Below, piece by piece: positions 15,864 to 22,916 of a stretch of DNA of 38,685 nucleotides. A program made the position numbers and the translations under genes. The stretch spans positions 1 to 38,685 of the forward strand of contig CAAGJQ010000135.1 of the NCBI GenBank assembly GCA_900770295.1, given 5' to 3'. Source of the stretch: an uncultured Oscillibacter sp. (GTDB lineage Bacteria; Bacillota; Clostridia; Oscillospirales; Oscillospiraceae). How positions within the stretch are numbered: the first letter of the stretch is position 1; the number at the start of each line of letters is the position of its first letter. Under the pieces are notes generated by a model that had not been told where the DNA came from, ran no database searches, and saw only the letters and a list, made by a program, of their open reading frames with translations.

Positions 15864-16732
15864 TCTGCAGGTTGTGCCCCCGGAACTGCGGGGCGGAGCG
15901 GACAGAGACGAAACGCGGCGGCGTGTGCCGCCAGCCCAGCAGCCCGGTGGCGGCGAAGGCAATGCTCCACCGGTGGGAAGAGCCGTGCCTCGTGGGGGAG
16001 AGGGGCGCCGGGACGGTGTTCTTCTCCGGCTGCAATCTCCGCTGCTGCTTTTGCCAGAACGGCCCCATCTCCCAGGGGGAGGTGGGAAAGCCCATCACCG
16101 CGGCGCGGTTGAGGGAGATTTTCCGGGAACTGATCGCCCAGGGCGCCGCCTGTCTGGACCTTGTCACGCCCACCCACTTTACACCTGTGATCCTGGAGGC
16201 CCTTGGGGACGAGCTCTGGCCGGTGCCGGTGGTGTGGAACTGCGGCGGGTATGAAAAGCCGGAGACGCTGCGTCTGCTGGAGGGAAAGGTCCAGGTGTAC
16301 CTGCCGGACCTGAAATACGCCCTGCCGGGCCCGGCGAAGAAATACTCCGGGGCGGAGGACTACTTTGCCTGGGCCACCGCCGCCATTTCAGAGATGTTCC
16401 GCCAGACGGGGCCCTATCAAATCAAAGACGGCCTGCTGACGAGGGGCGTCCTCATCCGGCACCTGATGTTGCCGGGGGAGCTGGAGAACCCCCGCCGCGT
16501 CATCGACTGGGTGGCGGAGACGTTCCAACCCGGCGACGTGCTGTTCTCCCTCATGAGCCAGTACACCCCCCAGCCGGGGGCTGCCGGGAATCTGGCCCGC
16601 CACGTGACGAGGGCGGAGTACCGCTCGGCGGTGGAGTACATGGAGAACTGCGGCATCACCGATGGCTTCACCCAGGAGCGGACCTCCGCCAGGGAGGAGT
16701 ACACCCCGGCGTTTGATTTAAAAGGGGTTTAG
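15860..16732 (+). CDS. Radical SAM protein, PflA-like (COG1313 type)
   Basis: A 290-residue radical SAM protein related to pyruvate formate-lyase activating enzymes. It starts with an extra cysteine group (Cys3, Cys6, Cys10, Cys23 in ICRLCPRNC...GGVC), then the cluster-binding C-x3-C-x2-C in SGCNLRCCFC (Cys58, 62, 65), followed by a TIM-barrel-like body (VVWNCGGYE, LPDLKYA). The paired N-terminal cysteines and this layout are typical of the COG1313 group, whose targets are unknown. Start ATG overlaps the tdk stop. No pflB partner is in the window. Confidence 0.87.
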   Translation: MICRLCPRNCGAERTETKRGGVCRQPSSPVAAKAMLHRWEEPCLVGERGAGTVFFSGCNLRCCFCQNGPISQGEVGKPITAARLREIFRELIAQGAACLDLVTPTHFTPVILEALGDELWPVPVVWNCGGYEKPETLRLLEGKVQVYLPDLKYALPGPAKKYSGAEDYFAWATAAISEMFRQTGPYQIKDGLLTRGVLIRHLMLPGELENPRRVIDWVAETFQPGDVLFSLMSQYTPQPGAAGNLARHVTRAEYRSAVEYMENCGITDGFTQERTSAREEYTPAFDLKGV

Positions 16733-16755
16733 ACGCACGGAAAACGCGGACAGAG

Positions 16756-16787
16756 CTTGCCGTTCCCGACCGGAACGGCAAGTTTTT
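16756..16787 (+). terminator. Terminator of the mutY-tdk operon
   Basis: An 11 bp perfect stem (16756-16766 with 16772-16782), loop CGACC, is followed by TTTTT. Confidence 0.92.
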
Positions 16788-16833
16788 CTGCCCGGAGCCG
16801 TACCGGGCAGGGCCCGGGAGCGGATATGCGTTC

Positions 16834-16862
16834 TTGCAAAGAGAGCAGGAACGCGGTACACT
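16834..16862 (+). promoter_or_regulatory. Promoter of hemW
   Basis: TTGCAA (16834-16839), 17-base spacer and TACACT (16857-16862) form a sigma-A type promoter 32 bases before the hemW ATG. Confidence 0.7.
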
Positions 16863-16893
16863 GAATAAGATACCCGTATTGGAGGAACGCGTC

Positions 16894-18105
16894 ATGAAAA
16901 CCACCGGGAAGCCCCTGGGGCTTTATATCCATATCCCCTTCTGCAAACACAAATGCGTCTACTGCGACTTCTATTCTCTGGCCGGCAGCGAGAGCCGCAT
17001 GGACGAATACACCGATACCCTCTGCGCCCACTTGGCGGAGACCGCCCCCTTTGCCGCCGGTCATCTGGTGGACACCATCTACTTCGGCGGCGGCACCCCC
17101 AGCTATCTGGGGGAAAAGCGGCTGGTGAAGATTTTGAAGCTCATTCAGAAAAAATACCAGGTTGCCAGGGACGCCGAGATCACCCTGGAGGCCAATCCCG
17201 ACTCCGCCTGCGACTGGAAGGCCCTGCGGACCCTGCGGAAGGCCGGGTTCAACCGGCTGTCCCTGGGCATGCAGTCCGCCTGTGACGCCGAGCTTCAGGA
17301 GATCGGCCGCATCCACACCATGGAGCAGGTGAAAACCGCCGTGGAGGCCGCCCGGAAGGCCAAGTTTGACAATCTGTCCCTGGACCTCATTTACGGCCTG
17401 CCCCACCAGACCATGGAGCGCTGGCAGGAAAATCTGGCGGCCGCCGTCAGTCTGGCCCCGGAGCACCTGAGCTGCTACGGCCTGAAGGTGGAGGAGGGCA
17501 CGCCCCTCTTCGCCCGACGGGATACCGCCGGTCTGCCGGACGACGAGGCCCAGGCGGACATGTACCTGTTCACCGTGGACTATCTGCGGCGCTTCGGCTA
17601 TTTCCAGTACGAGATCTCCAACTTCGCCCGGGTGGGCCGGGAGTCCCGCCACAACCTGAAATACTGGACGCTGGCGGAGTACGCCGGCTTCGGCCCCGGC
17701 GCCCACTCGGACTTCGGAGAGGTGCGGTACGCCTACGAAAGGGACCTGGAGGGCTACATCCGGGGCGTCCGGGAGCACACGGCCATGCTGTCGGAAAACG
17801 AGCGCATCCCGCCCCTGGACCGGGACACGGAGTGGGTCATGCTGGGCCTGCGGACCGTCCGGGGCCTGGACCCCAGGGAATTCGAGCGCCGGTTCCGGCG
17901 GCGGTTCAGCTGCTTTTTGCCGTTTCTGGCGGAGTGTGAAAAGGCCGGCTACGCGGTCTGTGAGGAGGGCCGCTGGCACCTGACCCCCAGGGGGTTCCTG
18001 GTGTCCAATCAGATCATCGGCGGCATGCTGGACGCCCTGGCGGCGGAGAAGCTGCGCCGGGCGGAGGCCGCCGCCAGAGGCGACTTCCGGGTAAATCTGG
18101 ACTGA
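16894..18105 (+). CDS. hemW: HemW-like radical SAM protein
   Basis: HemW proteins resemble oxygen-independent coproporphyrinogen III oxidase but act as heme-binding or heme-inserting radical SAM proteins. The 403-residue protein has the C-x3-C-x2-C cluster (Cys17, 21, 24) in CKHKCVYCDF, the GGGTPS motif, EANPDS and SLGMQS, all typical of the HemN/HemW family. HemW lacks the second SAM-binding N-terminal extension of true HemN, and there is none here. The ATG at 16894 is chosen because TGGAGGA lies 8 bases upstream. No heme synthesis gene is near. Confidence 0.9.
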   Translation: MKTTGKPLGLYIHIPFCKHKCVYCDFYSLAGSESRMDEYTDTLCAHLAETAPFAAGHLVDTIYFGGGTPSYLGEKRLVKILKLIQKKYQVARDAEITLEANPDSACDWKALRTLRKAGFNRLSLGMQSACDAELQEIGRIHTMEQVKTAVEAARKAKFDNLSLDLIYGLPHQTMERWQENLAAAVSLAPEHLSCYGLKVEEGTPLFARRDTAGLPDDEAQADMYLFTVDYLRRFGYFQYEISNFARVGRESRHNLKYWTLAEYAGFGPGAHSDFGEVRYAYERDLEGYIRGVREHTAMLSENERIPPLDRDTEWVMLGLRTVRGLDPREFERRFRRRFSCFLPFLAECEKAGYAVCEEGRWHLTPRGFLVSNQIIGGMLDALAAEKLRRAEAAARGDFRVNLD

Positions 18106-18126
18106 TACAGAGAGAAAGGAGCCATC

Positions 18127-19161
18127 ATGCACGTCTATACCACAGGACAGTGGGTCCTGCTGTTTTTCTTCTACTGCTTCTGCGGCTGGGTTTGGGAGTC
18201 CTGCTACGTATCCCTCTGCCAGCGGCACTGGGTGAACCGGGGCTTTCTGCGGGGGCCGCTGCTGCCCATCTACGGCTCCGGCGCCATCATCATCCTGTTC
18301 GCCACCATCCCCGTGGAGGGCAATCTGGCGCTGGTGTGGCTCTTCGGCATGGTGGCCGCCACGGCGCTGGAATACGTCACCGGCGCCGTTATGGAAAAGC
18401 TGTTCAAGGTCCGCTACTGGGACTACTCCAAGCAGAAATTCAACCTGAACGGCCACATCTGCCTGTCCAGCTCCATCGCCTGGGGCTTCTTCTCCATCCT
18501 GCTGGTGCGGTTCATCCACCCGCCCATCGCCCGCCTGCTGGCGGACGTGCCCGCCTGGCTGGTGGACCCTCTGGCCATCGCGCTGACCGCCGCCTTTACG
18601 GTGGACGTGGTACAGTCCGTCCAGGCCGCTCTGGACCTGCGGGACGTCCTGACCAAGCTCACGGAGGAGAACGAGGACCTGCGGCGTCTGGCCAAGCGCG
18701 CCGAGGTGGCCGCCGCCTTCGCGGAGGACGACCTGCGGCGGTTCCGGGAGCGGACGGAGGTGGAGAAGCTCCTGCTCCAGGACCGTATCGAGGCGGAGCT
18801 CCAGGAGCAGCGGGAGGCCCGGGCCGAGCGGAAGGTCCGCCGTCAGGAGATCGTGGAGGAATCTCTGCGCCGCCGCACCAGGGCCAAGCTGGAGGCCCTG
18901 CGCACCATCGCCGGCGCCCTGGAGACCTGCCGGGACCATCTGCCGGACATCCCCGACCTGACCGGCGAGATGCTGGAGGAGCGCCGCGCGGACCTGACCG
19001 AGGCCATCGAGCGGGTCCGGGACCGGGAGGCCGCCATCCGTGCCCGCACCGCCAGGACCTATCAGAAGTCCCTGCGCATCCTGCGGGCCAACCCCTCCGC
19101 CATCGCCAGGGAGTTTGGGGAGGCCATGGACACCCTGCGGAAGCTGGGCGACCGGAAGTGA
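18127..19161 (+). CDS. CmpB-family (putative ABC transporter permease) membrane protein with coiled-coil tail
   Basis: A 344-residue protein. The first part (about 1-170) contains about five membrane helices and the family landmarks YCFCGWVWESCYVSL, RGFLRGPLLPIYGSGA and LEYVTGAVMEKLF, typical of the CmpB-type family (PF06541). The rest (about 175-344) is a highly charged Arg/Glu-rich coiled coil. The family is named as a putative transporter permease, but no ATPase partner is in the window, so a transport role is doubtful. AGAAAGGAG lies before the ATG; the gene follows hemW by 21 bases. Confidence 0.85.
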   Translation: MHVYTTGQWVLLFFFYCFCGWVWESCYVSLCQRHWVNRGFLRGPLLPIYGSGAIIILFATIPVEGNLALVWLFGMVAATALEYVTGAVMEKLFKVRYWDYSKQKFNLNGHICLSSSIAWGFFSILLVRFIHPPIARLLADVPAWLVDPLAIALTAAFTVDVVQSVQAALDLRDVLTKLTEENEDLRRLAKRAEVAAAFAEDDLRRFRERTEVEKLLLQDRIEAELQEQREARAERKVRRQEIVEESLRRRTRAKLEALRTIAGALETCRDHLPDIPDLTGEMLEERRADLTEAIERVRDREAAIRARTARTYQKSLRILRANPSAIAREFGEAMDTLRKLGDRK

Positions 19162-19170
19162 CATACATAA

Positions 19171-19217
19171 AAGAGGACCTGTTCCCCGGCGTAAGCTGGA
19201 GAGCAGGTCCCCTTTTT
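19171..19217. terminator. Terminator between convergent genes
   Basis: GGACCTG (19175-19181) pairs with CAGGTCC (19204-19210), followed by CCTTTTT. AAAAGA before the stem makes it usable by the minus-strand MATE gene too. Confidence 0.75.
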
Positions 19218-20526
19218 ACAGTGTATCCACTTTTCGCCGGAACTCCCGCCGCTTCTGCGCCAGGGCGAAGGCCACGGCGCAGGCCTCCGCGATCCAGAAG
19301 GCGAACCACACCGCGCCGATGCCGCCCAGCGTTCCCAGCAGCAGCACGCAGGGAATGAGCACCACCACCTGCCGCAGAGCGGTGGAGATCATATTGACCA
19401 GGCCGTTGCCCAGGCCTGACAGCGTATATCCCGTCATCATGGTCACAGACGCCGGGAGAAAGGCGATGGAGATGATGCGCAGGGCCGGAACGCCCATGGC
19501 CTTCATGGCGCCGCTGGCGGAGAACAGGTCCAGCAGCACGTGGGGCAGGGCCAGGAAGACCAGCACGCCCACGGCGGCGATGCCCAGGCCGATGCGGACC
19601 GCCGTCCGGTAGGTCTCCGCGATCCGGTCCCGGTTCCCGGCGCCGTAGTTAAAGCCCACAATGGGCAGCGACCCCTGTCCCAGGCCGTTGAGGGGCATGA
19701 ACAGAAAGTTTTGCAGCTTGAAGTAGACGCCGAAAAAGGCCACAGCGGTGGGAGAAAACACGATGAGCACCTTGTTCATCATGGCGATCATGATGCTGCC
19801 GAAAGCCTGGGTCAGAATCGTGGGCGCTCCCACCCGGTAGATGGCCAGGACAACCTCCCTCCGCAGGCGGAAGGACCGGAACGCAAAATGGACCTCCTTG
19901 TTCTGGACAGCGTTCAAAACGAGTCCGGCCACGGCCGATATCCACTGTCCGATCACCGTGGCGATGGCCGCGCCGCCGATGCCCATGGCCGGGCAGCCCA
20001 GCAGGCCGAAGATCATGATGGGGTCCAGGATCAGATTGGCCACTGCGCCCGCCATCTGCGCCAGCATGCTGGAAAAAGTCCTGCCGGTGGACTGGAGCAG
20101 GCGCTGGGTAAAGGTCCCCAGAAAAATGCCGGTGGCAAAGACCTGGCAGATCTTCAGATACGTGGTGCCGTAGGCCACAATGGACTCGTCCCGGCTGAAC
20201 AGCCGGATGAACGCCTCTGTTCCGAAAACTCCCCACAGTACAAACAGCAGAGAGCTGAGGACGGACAGCACCAGGCCGGTGGTGGCCGCCTCGTTGGCCT
20301 CCCGGAACTGCTTCGCCCCCAGTCTGCGGGACACCAGGGCGTTCATGCCCACGCCGGTGCCCACGGCCACGGCGATCTGCAGCATCTGGGCGGAATAGGC
20401 GATGGACGCGGCGGTCAGGGCGTCCTCGCTGATCCTGGCCACAAAGACGCTGTCCACGATGTTGTACATGGACTGCACCAGCATGGAGACCATGATGGGC
20501 AGCGACATGTTCATACTAGACTTCAT
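19216..20526 (-). CDS. MATE-family efflux protein, 5' end disrupted
   Basis: A MATE-type multidrug or metabolite exporter in the inner membrane, with about 12 helices in 436 residues; MSLPIMVSMLVQSMYNIVDS and DALTAASIAY at the start and the GFNYGAGNRDR loop in the middle are typical. The native first residues are missing: a matching N terminus (MEKQNKMGVMPVPKLVV) with a strong ribosome binding site lies 150 bases upstream at 20724, separated by a palindromic insertion. The present frame can start at an ATG (20526) within the insertion or at native Met codons 20514 or 20508, but none has a visible ribosome binding site. The body is intact, so it may be expressed poorly or be a young pseudogene. 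Confidence 0.85.
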   Translation of the reverse strand: MKSSMNMSLPIMVSMLVQSMYNIVDSVFVARISEDALTAASIAYSAQMLQIAVAVGTGVGMNALVSRRLGAKQFREANEAATTGLVLSVLSSLLFVLWGVFGTEAFIRLFSRDESIVAYGTTYLKICQVFATGIFLGTFTQRLLQSTGRTFSSMLAQMAGAVANLILDPIMIFGLLGCPAMGIGGAAIATVIGQWISAVAGLVLNAVQNKEVHFAFRSFRLRREVVLAIYRVGAPTILTQAFGSIMIAMMNKVLIVFSPTAVAFFGVYFKLQNFLFMPLNGLGQGSLPIVGFNYGAGNRDRIAETYRTAVRIGLGIAAVGVLVFLALPHVLLDLFSASGAMKAMGVPALRIISIAFLPASVTMMTGYTLSGLGNGLVNMISTALRQVVVLIPCVLLLGTLGGIGAVWFAFWIAEACAVAFALAQKRREFRRKVDTL

Positions 20527-20673
20527 TAAAAAGTAGACTTTGTCTACTTTTTATAGCGCCGAAGACGCGTTGAAGCCTTATGAGACGGCATTTGTGCCTC
20601 TGGCACAAATGGGCGACGCGCTCAGCGGCGCCTCTTCCATAGAAAATATCCATTTTCTATGGAAGAATAGTAT
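20513..20673. mobile_element. MITE-like palindromic insertion (161 bp) in the MATE gene
   Basis: Bounded by near-perfect inverted ends, ATACTAGACTTC (20513-20524) and GAAGAATAGTAT (20662-20673), 10 of 12 matching. Inside are three hairpins in a row: 12 bp stem 20527-20538/20542-20553; 9 bp stem 20590-20598/20602-20610 with longer GC-rich imperfect arms outside (GCGCCG paired with CGGCGC); 15 bp perfect stem 20633-20647/20652-20666. No coding capacity. It separates the native MATE start from its body. A target duplication is not clear. Confidence 0.75.
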
Positions 20674-20724
20674 CACCACCAGCTTTGGGACGGGCATGAC
20701 GCCCATTTTGTTTTGCTTTTCCAT
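20674..20724 (-). pseudogene. Detached N-terminal codons of the MATE gene
   Basis: From the ATG at 20724, preceded by AAGGAGG, the codons read MEKQNKMGVMPVPKLVV, the ordinary N terminus of a MATE exporter that in intact relatives runs straight into SMSLP. Here the frame enters the palindromic insertion and stops at 20578 after 48 codons in total. Confidence 0.8.
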
Positions 20725-20742
20725 GAGTCCTCCTTCAAGGCA

Positions 20743-20790
20743 CAAAAAATGCGTGCAATCAAGGTGGTCTCCACACTTGATTACACGCAT
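20743..20790 (-). terminator. Terminator-like hairpin between the two MATE genes
   Basis: On the minus strand 20790-20776 pairs with 20763-20749 (14 of 15 bases; one G-T or mismatch), the loop contains a further GTGG/CCAC pairing, and TTTTTT follows. It may end the upstream MATE transcript or act as an attenuator in the leader of the downstream, disrupted MATE gene, whose ATG lies 19 bases beyond. Confidence 0.8.
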
Positions 20791-20875
20791 AACATGCCGG
20801 ATTTACATCAAAACTCAAATTCAATTGAATACGGTGTATTGTACCAGCTTTTCCCTGAAAAAGAAAGGGCCATTT

Positions 20876-22291
20876 TCAACAAATCCGCTCTGCCGCTCCG
20901 GCCGGCCCCGCCTGTGTTTTCGCCGGAGATGGCTCCTGCTGATCGGGAAAGTCCAGCAGTCTGGGGATGGTCAGCCGGTACACCGCCGCGCTGACCAGCG
21001 GCCCCAGAATATCGGAGATAGGCTCCGCGTAGAACACCGCCCGCACGCCAAAGGCCCCCGGCAGCCAGAACAGCGCGGCAAAATAGACCGTTTTCCGAAA
21101 CGCGGACAGAGGCAGGGCGACCTGGGTCTGCCCCATGCCGGTGAAGCCGTCCACCAGCTCATACTGGACGCCCAGCGGAATGATGGCCAGGGTGCAGATC
21201 CTGATGGCGGAGAGGGCCTCCTCCGCCAGCTCCGGCGACCGGGTGAACAGCCGGACGAACAGCGGCCCCGCCAGCCGCGCCAGGAGAAACAGCAGCGCTG
21301 TGTAGGCCACGCACATCCCGGTGATGTACTTCTGGGCCAGTAGGATGCGGTCCCGCTGCCGGGCGCCGAAGTTGAACGCCAGAATGGTCTGCGTACCGCC
21401 GGAGATGCCGCCCAGGGGCATGGTCACCACCAGCATGAAGCTCTGGGCAATGGTGGCGCAGGTCACCATCCGGTCGCCCAGGCCCGGTCCGCCGTAACGC
21501 TGCAGGATGGCGTTCATGGCGATGACCATCACACTGTCCACGGCAATGATGAGGAAGGGCGTGAGGCCCGTGGTCAGGATGCGGGCCATCAGCCGGCCGT
21601 CATACCCGCCGAAGCTGATGCGGATGGGGACCTTTTTGCCAAAGAGGAAGCACAGAACGTAAGCGCAGCTGGCCAGCTGGGAGAGCACCGTCGCCAGTGC
21701 GGCACCCACCACGCCCATGTTCAGCCCGAAGATGAAAAGCGGGTCCAGCAGAAGGTTCAGCACCGCGCCGATCATCACGGACGCCATGCCCTTCCGGGCA
21801 AAGCCCTGGCAGATGATGAACTGGTTCATGCCCAGGGAGAGCAGGTTGAACGCCGTGCCGCAGAGGTATACGGTGAAATAGGCGTTGGCGTAGGGGTAGG
21901 TCGTCCCGCTGGCGCCGAAGGCCAGCAGCATGGCCCGCCGCAGCGGGAAGGCGGCCGCCGTCAGCACCGCCGCGCAGACGCACAGCATCAAAAAGCTGTT
22001 GGACAGAATGCGCCGGGCCTCCGCTGTTTTTCCGGCTCCCATGCGGATGCTCATCAGCGGCGCGCCGCCGATGCCGATGAGGGAGGAAAACGCGCCGATC
22101 ATCGTCACAATGGGACCGCAGACGCCCACGCCGGCCAGGGCCGTGTCACCCACGAGGGGGATGTTGCTGATATAGATGCGGTCCACGATGCTGTACAGCA
22201 CGCTGACGAACTGCGCCAGCATGCTGGGAATGGCGATGCGCCACACCAGGGACCGGACCGGGTCGGTCCCCAGGTTGTTTTCCAGTTTCAT
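20876..22291 (-). CDS. MATE-family efflux protein
   Basis: A full-length MATE exporter of 471 residues with about 12 helices; PVRSLVWRIAIPSMLAQFVSVLYSIVDRIYI at the start is typical (shown shortened: PVRSLVWRIAIPSML) and the loop FNFGARQRDR marks the middle repeat. The C-terminal 30 residues are polar and Ala/Pro-rich. AGAGGA lies 9 bases before the ATG. A terminator-like hairpin separates it from the second MATE gene downstream. Substrate cannot be deduced. Confidence 0.93.
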   Translation of the reverse strand: MKLENNLGTDPVRSLVWRIAIPSMLAQFVSVLYSIVDRIYISNIPLVGDTALAGVGVCGPIVTMIGAFSSLIGIGGAPLMSIRMGAGKTAEARRILSNSFLMLCVCAAVLTAAAFPLRRAMLLAFGASGTTYPYANAYFTVYLCGTAFNLLSLGMNQFIICQGFARKGMASVMIGAVLNLLLDPLFIFGLNMGVVGAALATVLSQLASCAYVLCFLFGKKVPIRISFGGYDGRLMARILTTGLTPFLIIAVDSVMVIAMNAILQRYGGPGLGDRMVTCATIAQSFMLVVTMPLGGISGGTQTILAFNFGARQRDRILLAQKYITGMCVAYTALLFLLARLAGPLFVRLFTRSPELAEEALSAIRICTLAIIPLGVQYELVDGFTGMGQTQVALPLSAFRKTVYFAALFWLPGAFGVRAVFYAEPISDILGPLVSAAVYRLTIPRLLDFPDQQEPSPAKTQAGPAGAAERIC

Positions 22292-22331
22292 AGCGAAAAA
22301 TCCTCTTCCGTGTCGAAATCAAAGCCATCCC

Positions 22332-22359
22332 ATTATAGCACTGCGCAGACGCTTTGCAA
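22332..22359 (-). promoter_or_regulatory. Promoter of the intact MATE gene
   Basis: On the minus strand TTGCAA (22359-22354), a 16-base spacer and perfect TATAAT (22337-22332). Confidence 0.7.
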
Positions 22360-22374
22360 GGGCGAGTTTTGGCC

Positions 22375-22403
22375 GCATATTTTTTCCTCCCCCGGCAACA
22401 CTA
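22375..22403 (+). promoter_or_regulatory. Candidate sigma-G promoter of spoVAC
   Basis: GCATA (22375-22379), 17 bases, AACACTA (22397-22403) resembles the forespore sigma-G consensus (GHATR, 17-18 bases, CATWHTA) at 5 of 7 positions of the -10. Fits the gene's expected late-forespore expression. Confidence 0.4.
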
Positions 22404-22433
22404 GGAGAAACTTCCGGGAAAAGAGGAATGCGC

Positions 22434-22871
22434 ATGGATATGTCACCCAAGGAATACCAGCAGTACGTGCAGCAGAAGTCCCAGAAATCCCCCATCGTCA
22501 AGGACGTGGTGCTGGCCTTCGTCATCGGCGGGCTGATCTGCGTGGTGGGCCAGCTCATCCAGAACGGCTGGTCCGCCGCGGGACTGGACAAGGAGGACGC
22601 GGGCGCCGCCACCTCCATCTGCATGGTGCTGCTGTCCGCCCTGCTGACGGGCTTCAACCTGTACAACAAGCTGGCCCGCTTCGGCGGCGCCGGCACACTG
22701 GTGCCCATCACGGGCTTTGCCAACGCCGTGGTGTCCCCGGCCATCGACTTCAAGAGCGAGGGCTTTGTCACCGGCATGGCGGCAAAGATGTTCCTGGTGG
22801 CCGGGCCGGTGATCGTGTTCGGCACCCTGGCGTCGGTGATCTACGGCGTGGTTTTGATGCTGCTGGGATAA
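22434..22871 (+). CDS. spoVAC: Stage V sporulation protein AC
   Basis: SpoVAC is a forespore inner-membrane channel subunit for dipicolinic acid uptake and release. The 145-residue protein has the family pattern: a short polar N terminus (MSPKEYQQYVQQKSQKSP), AFVIGGLICVVGQLI, SALLTGFNLYNKLARFGGAGT, VPITGFANAVVSPAIDFKSEG. Of three nearby ATGs, 22434 is chosen because AAGAGGA ends 6 bases before it. It is alone here; the spoVAD and spoVAE usually next to it are missing, and a terminator follows at once. Confidence 0.92.
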   Translation: MDMSPKEYQQYVQQKSQKSPIVKDVVLAFVIGGLICVVGQLIQNGWSAAGLDKEDAGAATSICMVLLSALLTGFNLYNKLARFGGAGTLVPITGFANAVVSPAIDFKSEGFVTGMAAKMFLVAGPVIVFGTLASVIYGVVLMLLG

Positions 22872-22875
22872 AAAG

Positions 22876-22904
22876 AAAAGGCACACCCGCCGGGTGTGCC
22901 TTTT
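22876..22904. terminator. Terminator between spoVAC and the GLUG-protein gene
   Basis: A 9 bp stem GGCACACCC/GGGTGTGCC, loop GCC, flanked by AAAA and TTTT, so it works in both directions. Confidence 0.9.
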
Positions 22905-22916
22905 GCTGCGGACGGT

